From JAKSCF01 sp028279945 (lineage in GTDB: Bacteria > Bacillota > Clostridia > Peptostreptococcales > JAAYPU01), in contig JANQMT010000092.1 in the NCBI GenBank assembly GCA_028279945.1, forward strand, positions 1-64,000: a stretch of DNA of 64,000 nucleotides, in the 5' to 3' direction. This document shows positions 34,208 to 43,986 of this stretch, one piece after another (the first letter of the stretch is position 1; the number at the start of each line of letters is the position of its first letter). The notes below the pieces were generated by a model, which worked only from the letters and a program-made list of their open reading frames with translations, was not told the origin of the DNA and ran no database searches. Position numbers and translations under genes: made by a program.

Positions 34208-34998
34208 GATTTGGAGTTATAGGCGGCACCTTTAGTTATGACAAACATCATGTTTTGTTTGAGAATGTTAACTTTACTATTGAAGAAGGGGAGATACTCA
34301 CTATACTTGGACCAAATGGTGTGGGCAAAACTACATTTTTAAAGTGCATGATGGGTTTTCTTAAATGGGATAAAGGGCAGACAATGATTGATGGTAGAGA
34401 TTTAAATAATATGAAAAATATTGATATTTGGAAAAAAATCAGTTATGTTCCCCAAGTTAAAGCCCCATTATTTCCTTATAGTGTATTAGAAATAGTTTTG
34501 ATGGGTAGAAATCCATACATTGGCGCCCTCTCCATGCCTTCAAGTAAGGATTTAGAATACTGTGAATGGGCACTAAAAGAATTGAATATTTACAACTTAA
34601 AGGGAAAAACCATAAATGAAATCAGTGGTGGAGAATTACAAATGGTTCTCATAGCAAGAGCATTGGTATCCGAACCCGATATATTAATTCTAGATGAGCC
34701 GGAATCCAATTTGGATATCAAGAATCAACTCATCATACTTGACATCATTAAGAAATTATCAGTCAAAAAAAATATCGCTTGTATTATCAACACCCACTAT
34801 CCTAATCACGCACTAAAAATATCAGATAAAACAATTATGTTTTCATATGATAAAAGTCATGTATATGGAGAAACAAAAGATATTATCAATGAAGAAAGCA
34901 TACGACAATTATTCAACGTCAATTCCAGAATTTTAGAGTTAGTTGAGAACAAAGTAAAGTTTACAACATTACTCCCAATAAGTGTTTGCAATGTATAA
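34204..34998 (+). CDS. FecE-family ABC ATPase, copy 1
   Basis: 264 residues from the ATG at 34204, 9 nt after GGAGG; an ATG two codons earlier is too close. It has LGPNGVGKTTFLKCMMGF (Walker A), ISGGELQMVLIARALVSEPDILILDEPESNLD (signature and Walker B) and a His in INTHYPNHAL. It completes the importer with the two genes upstream. A terminator follows. Confidence 0.94.
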   Translation: MRFGVIGGTFSYDKHHVLFENVNFTIEEGEILTILGPNGVGKTTFLKCMMGFLKWDKGQTMIDGRDLNNMKNIDIWKKISYVPQVKAPLFPYSVLEIVLMGRNPYIGALSMPSSKDLEYCEWALKELNIYNLKGKTINEISGGELQMVLIARALVSEPDILILDEPESNLDIKNQLIILDIIKKLSVKKNIACIINTHYPNHALKISDKTIMFSYDKSHVYGETKDIINEESIRQLFNVNSRILELVENKVKFTTLLPISVCNV

Positions 34999-35062
34999 CC
35001 AGTCTTCTTTGGCTTTATAAATTTACCACATAAAACTGCTAAAAATTCAAGATAAAATTATC

Positions 35063-35103
35063 AAAGGCCCTATAGCTTTAATCAGTTATAGAGCCTTTTT
35101 TAT
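35063..35103 (+). terminator. Terminator after the importer operon
   Basis: Hairpin with arms AAAGGCCCTATAGCT and AGTTATAGAGCCTTT (two mismatches), running into TTTTTTATA, 65 nt past the ATPase stop and ahead of the convergent GGDEF gene. Confidence 0.82.
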
Positions 35104-35120
35104 ACGGATACATATATTTT

Positions 35121-36167
35121 TTAAGAAGTATGGCATACTTGATTTTTACCTAAGTTCTTTGCTTGATACAATAAATTGTCTACTCTTTGTATAAAAGTTG
35201 AGTAAGTATCATCATTTTCATTATCATATATTGTGTCAACGCCAATACTAATGGTAAGGTCAATCTCTTGATCATTAAAACTAAAAATGTTTTGTTCTAC
35301 GATTGAACGAATTCTTTCAGTAGTTGCAATTGCAGATTCCAAATCAGTCATTGGAAAAATGATGGCGAACTCTTCCCCACCATATCGAGCAACAACGTCT
35401 GAATCTCTAACATTATCAATAAAAATCTCAGCCAATTGTTTCAAAATAGCATTGCCCGCTAAATGTCCATAGGTGTCATTAATGATTTTAAAATTGTCAA
35501 TATCAATGATAGCCAAGCTCAAAGGATGATGATGATCATTTTTGCTCAGGTCCTCAAAATATTGATGGAAAGCATTGCAATTATATAATTTGGTTAAATA
35601 ATCCGTTAAAATAAGTTTTTCTAACTCAACATTTTTCTTATCCACTTCGTGTATGTAATATTCTTTTTCTTTTCTCAGTGTACTCAATTCTTTTAAAAAC
35701 ATGTTCAGCACCATACTGATGACAAAATAAAAAATAAAGTGGCTTAAATGATAGTATTCAAAAGCTATAATATGCTGTGAAACAAGAAAAATAATTGTAT
35801 GAAAGCAAATGGTTATAATACTAATGATCAAAGGCGAGATTTGTTGATATCTAAGAGATTGTATAACGATGTAAACATAGAATAAATTGGCATAAACATA
35901 ACCATGATCAAATTGTAATATAATAAATATTGTAAAAAAAACACCTTCTATGATCCCATTTATGATGCTTGTTTTAGTTTTAGAAAAGAAATTTTGGAAT
36001 ATATTAACAGCAAAAAACAGTCCATAAGCAAGGGCAAAAATCTTCATTTCATAGTTCGATTGACTTGAAACAAGAGGAAATGCCATATTACAAACAACAA
36101 TCAGTGCACACGCCTGTAAGGTTAGAACCAATTCCTCAATGGTTTGAAATTCCTTAGACTTACTCAT
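35121..36167 (-). CDS. Membrane-bound diguanylate cyclase (GGDEF)
   Basis: 348 residues. Six membrane helices in residues 10-160 resemble an integral membrane sensor. A short coiled segment (LRKEKEYYIHEVDKKNVELEK) follows, then a complete GGDEF domain: LTDYLTKLYN, IIDIDNFKIINDTYGH and the active RYGGEEFAIIFP. It makes cyclic-di-GMP. No RxxD inhibitory site is obvious just before GGEEF. A Fur-like palindrome lies 56 nt upstream of its ATG, which would tie cyclic-di-GMP to iron status. No c-di-GMP effector is visible in the window. Confidence 0.93.
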   Translation of the reverse strand: MSKSKEFQTIEELVLTLQACALIVVCNMAFPLVSSQSNYEMKIFALAYGLFFAVNIFQNFFSKTKTSIINGIIEGVFFTIFIILQFDHGYVYANLFYVYIVIQSLRYQQISPLIISIITICFHTIIFLVSQHIIAFEYYHLSHFIFYFVISMVLNMFLKELSTLRKEKEYYIHEVDKKNVELEKLILTDYLTKLYNCNAFHQYFEDLSKNDHHHPLSLAIIDIDNFKIINDTYGHLAGNAILKQLAEIFIDNVRDSDVVARYGGEEFAIIFPMTDLESAIATTERIRSIVEQNIFSFNDQEIDLTISIGVDTIYDNENDDTYSTFIQRVDNLLYQAKNLGKNQVCHTS

Positions 36168-36222
36168 AACTTTCCCTTTTTTTTATTAAATACTTGTATT
36201 CATTTCATCTAATTTTTAAATT

Positions 36223-36241
36223 GAGATTAATTATCATTCTC
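36223..36241 (-). promoter_or_regulatory. Fur-like palindrome upstream of the diguanylate cyclase
   Basis: Minus strand GAGAATGATAATTAATCTC, 13 of 19 to consensus, inside a larger TTGAGA/TCTCAA inverted repeat. The only gene it can serve is the GGDEF gene, as the gene on the other side ends there. Confidence 0.5.
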
Positions 36242-36338
36242 AATTGATTTTATTATGTATTCTAAGAAATGTCAAGTCCTAACCTATTCCCTATTGACCT
36301 TTTTCTTTTCGAATGAAGTTTTTTTCCAAACATTCATT

Positions 36339-36638
36339 TTAGCCTCGTAAAAAATGTGCTATTACCGTCTTTAACCTATAAAATATCATCCTCGGTCCGC
36401 TGTATTTCATTATTTTTTTAATTTCTTCTCTTTTGCTTTTCTCATAGCATCCACCCAAAGGACATTTGCTGCAAAAGCTTTTTTCGTCTCCAAAAGGGCA
36501 TCTATTTAATCTGGCATGTGCGTATTTTTTTATGACTACGCACTCTTTGCAGAGTTTTTCTTTTGTGTGGTGCTTTTTATTGCAGTATAGTTTTATCATT
36601 AATGTGATGGTTTCTTTTTCTTTGGCGATTTTGCTCAA
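36339..36638 (-). CDS. YgbA-like protein (nitrous-oxide-stimulated-promoter family)
   Basis: 99 residues, Cys-rich. The pattern is KLYCNKKHHTKEKLCKEC near 17-34, NRCPFGDEKSFCSKCPLGGCY near 46-66 and YSGPRMIFY near 80, as in the YgbA family. Escherichia coli ygbA responds to nitrosative stress. The cysteines could bind metal. It is the last gene of the haem operon, 41 nt after the hydrolase gene. Its role beside haem uptake is unknown. Confidence 0.8.
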   Translation of the reverse strand: MSKIAKEKETITLMIKLYCNKKHHTKEKLCKECVVIKKYAHARLNRCPFGDEKSFCSKCPLGGCYEKSKREEIKKIMKYSGPRMIFYRLKTVIAHFLRG

Positions 36639-36679
36639 TTCATAAACACCCCTTTGTCCAAAACACTACACTTAGATTT

Positions 36680-37489
36680 CTAGTTATATTCATTCAAAAG
36701 TTCAAAGAAGGCTTTGGTGATACTGCTGCGATGGACATCCTCTCCTGATATCTCTATATCTTTAAATGTATAGTTTTTAAAAAATCTTTGCATTTCTTTG
36801 ACGGCATTATAGGGCACCATTTCGTCTGTGACGGCATGACGTACTATAACGGGTTGCCGGATATCTGATAATGGGAATTGCCATGGCAGGATTTGAAGTC
36901 TGCATTCCTGTGCCATTCCAAAGCATTGTTGCTTCAGGATTTCTTCCACTGTGTTTTTTATATAATCTTCATCGTTTTCTTTGATGTGTTGCTTAAAAGT
37001 ACTCAATTGTTTTATATAGTCATCTTGCACTTCTGTAATTTTTTTGGTAATAAAAGTTCTGTATAACACTTGATTTTCTGCTGAATAGTGTTTTAATATC
37101 CAATCTTCATAAACTGCTGGAACACCTCCTAATATCCAAACTTTTTTTATGATATCAGGAAGTGCATAAGCAGTGGCATACGCATATGGGGCACCTGCAG
37201 AGCACCCTATAACATCTGCTGATTGAATGTTGAGCGCCTTAGCAATTTGCCAGGCAATAGAAATCCATTGAGATACGCTTTCCATTTCAATTTTAGATGA
37301 GCTGCCATAACCTGACCGCTCTAAAGCGATTAATTGTACATTGTTTTTTTCTATTGCATCTTTCCAATCATCACCTAACCACGCCCCCCCAACAAGTCCA
37401 TGGTAAAAAAGTATGACATTTTCTCCATTGCCATATGACTGATAACTAATTTGATTGCCGTCTTCTAATGCTATATACTGCTTGCTCAT
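36680..37489 (-). CDS. Alpha/beta-hydrolase
   Basis: 269 residues. Oxyanion segment ILFYHGLVGG near 26, nucleophile elbow VIGCSAGAPY (Ser near 95), acid in VTDEMVPYNAV and His in EDVHRSSI near 257 make a full catalytic triad. No signal peptide, so cytoplasmic. It lies 41 nt after the ABC exporter-fold genes in the haem/iron operon. By analogy with intracellular esterases that open imported ferric siderophores, it could free iron or a ligand, but it could equally be an unrelated esterase. Confidence 0.85.
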   Translation of the reverse strand: MSKQYIALEDGNQISYQSYGNGENVILFYHGLVGGAWLGDDWKDAIEKNNVQLIALERSGYGSSSKIEMESVSQWISIAWQIAKALNIQSADVIGCSAGAPYAYATAYALPDIIKKVWILGGVPAVYEDWILKHYSAENQVLYRTFITKKITEVQDDYIKQLSTFKQHIKENDEDYIKNTVEEILKQQCFGMAQECRLQILPWQFPLSDIRQPVIVRHAVTDEMVPYNAVKEMQRFFKNYTFKDIEISGEDVHRSSITKAFFELLNEYN

Positions 37490-37530
37490 AAGTTTTCCTC
37501 TCTTTCATTTGTATTCATATTGATGCATTA

Positions 37531-39198
37531 TTAACTCATCAGTACACCTTTATCCATGTTATAAACAACGTCTGCGATACTGAGAGTAGACTCTCTATGA
37601 CTAACGATAATAATGGTTTTGTTCTCTCTTTGCTCTTTGAGGGAATTTAATAAAATGCTTTCATTTAAACTGTCAATATTACTGGTGGGTTCGTCCAGCA
37701 GTATGATTTTTGCATCATGCAAAAAGGCTCTTGCCATACCTATCCGTTGTCTTTCTCCACCGGAAAAGTTGGTGCCCCATTGATCTGCTTTGGTTTGATA
37801 GCCGTCTTCCAGGCTCATAATGAAGTCGTGTATGTTCGCTTTTTTAGCTGCTGCAACAATTTCTTCAAAAGCAGCATCTCGTTTTGCTATTCTGATATTT
37901 TCTTCTATGGTATCATGAAACAAATAGGTGCTCTGAGTGACATAAGCCATGCTCTTTCGTAAGCTTTCCGTATTGATTGCTTTTATGGGAATATCTCCGA
38001 TTCGGATATTCCCGCTATCTGCATCATAAAACCGCATGATTAATTTTAACAGTGTGGATTTTCCGCTTCCGCTTTTTCCGCAAATACCGGTGATTTGGTT
38101 TTCTTTGATGTCTAATGTGATGTGATCCAATACTTTTTCAGTGCTGTATTTAAAATTGAGTGTGCTAAGATGGATATTATATTTGTCGACATTTTGACTA
38201 CCGCTTATTTCACTGACTAATTCTTTTTCTTCCAGCAGGTCCAATACTCTTTCGCCGCCGGCTAATGTCTGCAGTAAGTTCAAAGATAAGCTGCTTAATG
38301 CTACCACCGGTCCGTAGGAACTCATTAAGCAAATAAGAGGGATTAGAAAGCCGGAAAAGGTCATCATATTGTTGTTAAACATTAAGAGTCCTGTCAAAAG
38401 CATGGCGGCAGAAGAAAATAAAATAGCCATTTCAGTTATGGCATGGTTTTTTCCTTCGTAGCCTTTTAATTTTTTAACACTCTTTTCTGCTTGATCGGTT
38501 TTATTTCGTATTTCATCCTGCCTTTTACTGCCATATTGAAATAAAATAATTTCCTGCATACCTTGTAAAGATTCTAAGAAATGCTGGTTCATATCACCAA
38601 CTGCTTCTCTATAGTCCCTTCCTATTTGTCTGCTGTTTTTACCCCTTATCCACGGTATGAGTATCCCTATGATAATATAGGCCGACAGTGCTATAGCAGC
38701 TAAAATAACTGAATATCTGCTTATGATATAAAGCATGGTGCAGCATGTTAGCACTGCAATGACAATAGGTGAGATGGTATGCGCAAAAAAAACCTCAAGC
38801 AATTCGATGTCTGAAGTGATTAACGCAATCAGTTTTCCGCTGTCTTTATTTTCCAGTTTGCTGGGAGCCAGCCTTCTTAGTGCTTTGAAAACTTTATCAC
38901 GAATGAAAGCCAGTAGTCGAAACGCCACATAATGCCCTGTGTACTGTTCTATATATTTTAATATGCCGCGGGATATGGCAAGTACGCCTAAAGCAATCAA
39001 TATGCTGTTTAACGAGTTCAGGATAAAACCAGTCTCTATCCCAAGAATGTTCAGTAAGCCCAATATACCCAGGACAGTAATACCGATGGCAGCTAAATAA
39101 CCCAAACATCCCATAATTATGGTAAAAATCAAAATATAGATGAGAGAATTGACTAAGGCCATCAATTTTCCCATGATCATCGGTCCGCTTCTATGCAT
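37531..39198 (-). CDS. ABC exporter-fold subunit 2 (CydC/YbtQ-like)
   Basis: 555 residues: six membrane helices (1-300) fused to an ATPase domain with GICGKSGSGKSTLLKLIM, NFSGGERQRIGMARAF and IILLDEPTSNID. It overlaps the start of its partner's 3' end by 8 nt, so the two form a heterodimer. The pair resembles CydDC in layout. Within an iron-regulated locus, the exporter-fold importers of the YbtPQ/IrtAB type, which take in metal-siderophores, are an equally good comparison. Direction of transport cannot be read from the sequence. Confidence 0.88.
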   Translation of the reverse strand: MHRSGPMIMGKLMALVNSLIYILIFTIIMGCLGYLAAIGITVLGILGLLNILGIETGFILNSLNSILIALGVLAISRGILKYIEQYTGHYVAFRLLAFIRDKVFKALRRLAPSKLENKDSGKLIALITSDIELLEVFFAHTISPIVIAVLTCCTMLYIISRYSVILAAIALSAYIIIGILIPWIRGKNSRQIGRDYREAVGDMNQHFLESLQGMQEIILFQYGSKRQDEIRNKTDQAEKSVKKLKGYEGKNHAITEMAILFSSAAMLLTGLLMFNNNMMTFSGFLIPLICLMSSYGPVVALSSLSLNLLQTLAGGERVLDLLEEKELVSEISGSQNVDKYNIHLSTLNFKYSTEKVLDHITLDIKENQITGICGKSGSGKSTLLKLIMRFYDADSGNIRIGDIPIKAINTESLRKSMAYVTQSTYLFHDTIEENIRIAKRDAAFEEIVAAAKKANIHDFIMSLEDGYQTKADQWGTNFSGGERQRIGMARAFLHDAKIILLDEPTSNIDSLNESILLNSLKEQRENKTIIIVSHRESTLSIADVVYNMDKGVLMS

Positions 39199-40933
39199 AG
39201 CTCAATCCTCCCTTATACAGGCTTTCTAATTGTTTTTGCTTTTCATACATTGCTTTATATACTTTCCCATGATGGATTAATTCACTATGTGTCCCTTGCT
39301 CGACTATTTCGCCTTTTAATAAGACAAATATTTGATGACTACAGACTACATTTGCCAATCGATGGGTGATGATGATGACGGTCTTTTGTTTTGAAAGCTC
39401 TTGAATGACCTGGTTAATAATGATCTCACTTTCAACATCGATATTGGATGTGGCCTCATCAAATATGTATATCTGACATTCATGTAGTAATGCTCTTGCC
39501 AAAGCCAGTCTTTGCGCCTGTCCCCCTGAGATGTTGTGTGCATTTTCTTGCAGTTGAAATTCCAGTCCTCCATGATTTATGACAAAGTCATATAGGTTGA
39601 CGCGCTTTAGGACCTCATACATTTCTTCAGCGGTGGCATTGGGTTTTGCCATCAATAGGTTGTTTCTGACAGTCCCTTTAAAAAGATAATTTTCATGTTT
39701 CACAATACAAACATTTTTCATAATGGAAGTTTCATTTATATGGGATAATTCTTTCCCCCCTATTTGGATACTGCCTTCATACCCTTTATTCAAACCCATG
39801 AGTAGACTTGCCAGAGTGCTTTTTCCACATCCAGATTCTCCTACAAGTGCTGTTAAGGTCTTTTCTTTTATTTTCATATTAATTCTTTTCAGCACCTTCT
39901 TTTTATCATCATAGGAGAAAAAAAGGTTATGGATTTGTATGTTGTAATGATTAAAATCAAAATCTTCCAACTGCTTTGAACAGACACGCTCATCTAATAA
40001 GCTGAAAATTTTTTTACTGGCTGCCATGCCATTCATGGAGATGTGAAAGAAAGAACCGAGAAGGCGCAGGGGTATAAAAAAATCACTTGCCAATAATATG
40101 AAAATCAATACACCTGAAATGCTTATGCTGCCTGCTCTGAATTCTAAAAGAGCAAAAAAAATACCCAAGGCAGTACCGCCATAGGCAATCAAATCCATTA
40201 CAGTAACTGAATTTAATTGCATTTTCAATACTTTCATCGTTATTTTTCTAAAAGTCTCTGCCTCTTGATTCATTTGTTCATTTTTGTATTGATCATCTCC
40301 ATATATTTTAAGGGTTGTAAGGCCTTGTAAATTATCCAAAAAACTATCCCCCATTGAGATGTACTGGTTCCAATATTTTGAAAATAATTTATTGGCAAAC
40401 TTATTGACAGCAATCAGCGACAATGGTAAAAGGGGAATAGAAAAAAGCAGTATCAAAGCAACTTTTATATTGATAAATATCAGTACAACAAACAAAGTCA
40501 GTGGTGCCAATATGCTGTAGAACAATTGGGGCAGATATTTGCCGCAGTACATTTCCAGCTGTTCTATGCCTTCACTGGATATTTGCACAATATGGGAAGT
40601 GGATACCTTTTGTTTGTATCCCATCCCCAGTGATAAAATTTTCTCATATATCAGATGTCTTAACTTGTGCTTGACGTTTTGACTAATACCATATTCAAAG
40701 CTGCTTGTTTTGATATTACAAAAAAATCTTATCAGGATGGTATTGATTAATATGATAAATGTTATGAATATATCTTTTGCCATCATTTCATGCAAATAAG
40801 CCTTTTGTATCAGCTCAGCTGTTGCAATACTAAAAATAATATTTATAATCAGTACCATCCATTTCATCAGTATGGTAAGTAATATATATTTTTTTCCGTT
40901 GTCTATGGTCGCTATAAGTCTTTTATCTAACAT
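39191..40933 (-). CDS. ABC exporter-fold subunit 1 (CydD/YbtP-like)
   Basis: 580 residues: six membrane helices (1-305) plus an ATPase domain with LVGESGCGKSTLASLLMG, NISGGQAQRLALARALLH, IYIFDEATSNID and the switch His in IIITHRLA. Both nucleotide sites of the pair look catalytically complete. Its ATG overlaps the TAA of the preceding DUF454 gene by one base, and it overlaps subunit 2 by 8 nt, so the three are translationally coupled in the haem operon. Confidence 0.88.
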   Translation of the reverse strand: MLDKRLIATIDNGKKYILLTILMKWMVLIINIIFSIATAELIQKAYLHEMMAKDIFITFIILINTILIRFFCNIKTSSFEYGISQNVKHKLRHLIYEKILSLGMGYKQKVSTSHIVQISSEGIEQLEMYCGKYLPQLFYSILAPLTLFVVLIFINIKVALILLFSIPLLPLSLIAVNKFANKLFSKYWNQYISMGDSFLDNLQGLTTLKIYGDDQYKNEQMNQEAETFRKITMKVLKMQLNSVTVMDLIAYGGTALGIFFALLEFRAGSISISGVLIFILLASDFFIPLRLLGSFFHISMNGMAASKKIFSLLDERVCSKQLEDFDFNHYNIQIHNLFFSYDDKKKVLKRINMKIKEKTLTALVGESGCGKSTLASLLMGLNKGYEGSIQIGGKELSHINETSIMKNVCIVKHENYLFKGTVRNNLLMAKPNATAEEMYEVLKRVNLYDFVINHGGLEFQLQENAHNISGGQAQRLALARALLHECQIYIFDEATSNIDVESEIIINQVIQELSKQKTVIIITHRLANVVCSHQIFVLLKGEIVEQGTHSELIHHGKVYKAMYEKQKQLESLYKGGLSYA

Positions 40934-41307
40934 TATCTAGCCCTCTCTTTTGCAGTTTTAACTCTAAAGAGAATATAGTAGTATTTGAATATGTATAAGA
41001 ATATGATGAAGATTCTAAGGTGTATACTATCTGTTAAAATTAATGGGAACAACAGCATAAAACTGGCTAAGGACAGTGTAGATGCTTTTGTTCTAACGGT
41101 CATGGATCTATTTTCCACAAAGCTTTCTAAGTGTTTTTTATATATCTTGGTTTTAATAAACCAGTTATAGAATCTTTCTGAGCCTTTGGCATAACAAAAG
41201 GATGTTAACAGTAAAAAAGGGGTAGTCGGCAAAACAGGCAATACGATTCCAATTATGCCTATCAGCAAAGCGATGCTTCCTATAATGATATATATTTTTT
41301 TGATCAC
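40933..41307 (-). CDS. DUF454 (YbaN-like) small membrane protein
   Basis: 124 residues from a GTG at 41307, spaced 8 nt from AGGAGG; the longer frame starts inside that site. It has IGIIGIVLPVLPTTPFLLLTSFCYAKGSERFYNWF, the family signature, and three to four membrane helices. Homologues are often found near haem or iron genes, but the function is unknown. Coupled to the exporter-fold ABC genes downstream. Confidence 0.88.
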   Translation of the reverse strand: MIKKIYIIIGSIALLIGIIGIVLPVLPTTPFLLLTSFCYAKGSERFYNWFIKTKIYKKHLESFVENRSMTVRTKASTLSLASFMLLFPLILTDSIHLRIFIIFLYIFKYYYILFRVKTAKERAR

Positions 41308-41319
41308 AACGACCACCTC

Positions 41320-42099
41320 CTATTCATTAAATTTGTCCGTGACCACATAATGGCTTCCGGTTTCATTATCTTTAACTATCCTGCCTTTGACATGATAGAC
41401 TTCTTTCATTAATGCTTCATTAATAATTTCCAGGGGTTTGCCCTTTTTGTATATTTTCCCGTTTTTCATAACGATGATTTCATCACTGTATCCTAAAGCT
41501 TGATTGATATCATGCAGTACCATAATAATGGTGATGCCTTTTTTTCGATTCAGTTGTTTTACAAATTCCAATGTTTCAATTTGATAATAAATATCTAATG
41601 AGTTGGTGGGTTCATCCAGAAAAAGGATGTCTGTATTTTGGCATAAGGACATGGCAATCCAAGCCCTTTGTCTTTGTCCTCCTGATATCTCTCCGATTGA
41701 TCTTTCTTTGACCTCATATAATCCTGTGGTTTTTAAAGCTTCATCGATAATCCTATAGTCATCCTCCCCTAAAGTATCAAAAGTGCCTAAATATGGGTTT
41801 CGTCCGTAAGAAACCAGCTTTTCTACGGTTATTTCGCTATCCACCACATTGTTCTGATGGACAATAGCTATTTTTTTTGCTAATTCGTTTTGTTTAAAGG
41901 TCTCTATATTCTTGTTATTAATGAATATACTGCCTTTTGGGAGGTGGTACATTCTGGTTAAAAGTCCTAACAAGGTGCTTTTACCTGATCCGTTAGGACC
42001 AATTATGGTTGTAACAATGCCTTCTTTTATATGTACGGATAAATTTTCGATCAACTGCTCCTCTTGATGGTAAGAGAAGTATATTGCTTTAGCTTGCAT
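41320..42099 (-). CDS. FecE/HmuV-type ABC ATPase of the haem importer
   Basis: 259 residues from the ATG at 42099. It has IIGPNGSGKSTLLGLLTRMY, EISGGQRQRAWIAMSLCQNTDILFLDEPTNSLD and VLHDINQAL. It overlaps the permease gene by 11 nt. Together with the permease and lipoprotein upstream it forms an IsdEF-like importer fed by the NEAT proteins encoded further upstream. Confidence 0.93.
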   Translation of the reverse strand: MQAKAIYFSYHQEEQLIENLSVHIKEGIVTTIIGPNGSGKSTLLGLLTRMYHLPKGSIFINNKNIETFKQNELAKKIAIVHQNNVVDSEITVEKLVSYGRNPYLGTFDTLGEDDYRIIDEALKTTGLYEVKERSIGEISGGQRQRAWIAMSLCQNTDILFLDEPTNSLDIYYQIETLEFVKQLNRKKGITIIMVLHDINQALGYSDEIIVMKNGKIYKKGKPLEIINEALMKEVYHVKGRIVKDNETGSHYVVTDKFNE

Positions 42100-43081
42100 A
42101 AACTTTATCACTCCTTTTTAACATGTATAAGAAGAAAGGTGCACCGATGATTGCCATAACAATATCGATGGGCACTTCCATAGGATAAGCAATGACTCGA
42201 CCTAAAAAGTCAGCAATAACAAGCATGAGTCCGCCAAGCAGTGCTGTAAAAGGTATTAAAATCTTATGCTCTTTTCCAACAATGATTCTTGATAAATGAG
42301 GAACTACAAGCCCAACAAAGCCAATAATTCCAACCTGGGATGTGGGGACAACTGCAAGCAGTACCGCTATAACCGTAATCATAATCCTTTGTTGATTCAC
42401 CTTAACCCCAAGTGCTTTGGCGTTTTTATCACCCAGTGACAATATATTGCAGTTTCTATATTGCAAAAACGCTAATACCAGCCCAATCATGCTCAGTATA
42501 ATGATAAATCTCACATCTGACCATTGTTTACCTGTTGTAGAGGCATTGGTTAAGGCCCCCAACATCATGTTTCTCGTACCGGACATGTAAGTCAGGACTT
42601 TGGCTAATCCTTCAAACATAGCATTAACCGCTATGCCTGCTAAGATAATCCTCAAAGGACTCAGTGTATGCCCTTTGAAAGCCAGAAAATACACGATGGT
42701 GCAGGCAGCAAATCCTCCTATTATACCAAATCCTGTGGCATAGAAGAATAAACCCGGTATAAAGGTCATGACCCCTGTCATAAACAGATTAGCTCCGGCA
42801 GAGATGCCTATAATTCCGGGATCAACCAGCGGATTTCGCATCACCGACTGAAGCAATAGCCCTGATGTGGCAAGGCTGGCGCCTGTAAATATTGAGATAA
42901 AAATTCTGGGCAGCCTCACATCCCTTATGATGTTAACATCTTTATTGGTTCCGGTTATGAGTCCATTTATTAGGTCTAAAAACGATACCTGGATGGTTCC
43001 AATTGTGGTGCAAACAAAAATCATTAGGATTAATCCCATTATGGCAATGGTAAACTTAATGATGATATATTTTTTCTTCAT
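42089..43081 (-). CDS. FecCD-type permease of the haem importer (IsdF-like)
   Basis: About 330 residues from the ATG at 43081, which follows AGGTG; the frame also opens at a GTG at 43090. Signature segments are VRLPRIFISIFTGASLATSGLLLQSVMRNPLVDPGIIG and VGIIGFVGLVVPHLSRIIVGKEHK. Ten helices. It begins just after the lipoprotein stop codon and overlaps the ATPase gene. Confidence 0.94.
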   Translation of the reverse strand: MKKKYIIIKFTIAIMGLILMIFVCTTIGTIQVSFLDLINGLITGTNKDVNIIRDVRLPRIFISIFTGASLATSGLLLQSVMRNPLVDPGIIGISAGANLFMTGVMTFIPGLFFYATGFGIIGGFAACTIVYFLAFKGHTLSPLRIILAGIAVNAMFEGLAKVLTYMSGTRNMMLGALTNASTTGKQWSDVRFIIILSMIGLVLAFLQYRNCNILSLGDKNAKALGVKVNQQRIMITVIAVLLAVVPTSQVGIIGFVGLVVPHLSRIIVGKEHKILIPFTALLGGLMLVIADFLGRVIAYPMEVPIDIVMAIIGAPFFLYMLKRSDKVYAS

Positions 43082-43090
43082 AATCAACAC

Positions 43091-43978
43091 CTATTCGTAT
43101 AAGATATTTGCTAATTCCTCTAAGGCCTCCGGTGTATCTAAAGTAGCACTTACGTTAAATTGTGCATCATCCAGGTCATACACTCTGCCATTTTGTACGG
43201 CTTCGAATTTGCTCCATATTGGATTGGTTTTAAATTCCTCAGCAAATTGTGCTCTGACTTCATCTCCCAGTCCATGTGCGGTTCTAAGGATGATGTCGGG
43301 GTTGCTCACTAACAGCTCTTCTAAATTCACATCGACATATGGAACATCCTTTTGTTTAACGACATTTTCACCGCCCAGTAAAGCTACCATTTGACCTACA
43401 AAAGAGGCTTCGGTGGATTCCATGTAGTTGCCGGGAAATCCAAATAATATTAAAACCTTTGGCGACGCTTTTCCTTCAATACTATCCAGTGTTGCTTGAA
43501 TATCTTGTTCAAATTCTGCTACAAGTTCTCCGGCTTCCTTTTCTTTGTCAAATGCTTTCCCTATCTGCGTTATGGTTTTTTTAAGTTCGTCTATGTTTTC
43601 TAAATTGTAATACTCTGCTGTCAGCCCTGCTTGCTCCAGCTCCGGCTGAACAAGAGATTTTATGGTGATTAAGCTTAATATATGGGTAGGCTCCAGCTGT
43701 GCTAATTTTTCTACATCGGGATTCATTGAGAGTCCAACCCTTTCTATATCCTTTACCTGATCCGGTAAACCATATTGAGAATCCGGAACCCCTACCATCT
43801 CTATGTCCAGCTCACACAATATATCCACTAAAGATGTGGATAGAGGGATGATTCTATAAACCTTATCTGTTCCCTGATGCTTTAGATCATGATTAACACT
43901 TGTTTCTTCTTCATTGCTGCAAGCTGTTATCCCTATAGTCATCAATATGATCAAAGCCCATAATATCTTTTTTATCAT
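43091..43978 (-). CDS. Haem/iron-binding lipoprotein (IsdE-like)
   Basis: 295 residues. A lipobox ITAC puts Cys at residue 20, followed by the FecB fold: RIIPLSTSLVDILCELDIEMVGVPDSQYGLP, PDVEKLAQLEPTHIL and NPDIILRTAHGLG. This is the short single-helix-linked form seen in haem-binding IsdE and HtsA rather than the longer form at 31990 and 60134. It lies 8 nt after a NEAT-domain gene, the arrangement of Isd loci, which supports haem as ligand. Confidence 0.88.
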   Translation of the reverse strand: MIKKILWALIILMTIGITACSNEEETSVNHDLKHQGTDKVYRIIPLSTSLVDILCELDIEMVGVPDSQYGLPDQVKDIERVGLSMNPDVEKLAQLEPTHILSLITIKSLVQPELEQAGLTAEYYNLENIDELKKTITQIGKAFDKEKEAGELVAEFEQDIQATLDSIEGKASPKVLILFGFPGNYMESTEASFVGQMVALLGGENVVKQKDVPYVDVNLEELLVSNPDIILRTAHGLGDEVRAQFAEEFKTNPIWSKFEAVQNGRVYDLDDAQFNVSATLDTPEALEELANILYE

Positions 43979-43986
43979 CTTTCACC

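Noticed and set aside
37531..40933. Calling the exporter-fold pair CydDC for cytochrome bd assembly
   Set aside because: No cytochrome bd genes are present and the pair sits in an iron/haem operon. CydDC-like is kept only as a description of architecture.
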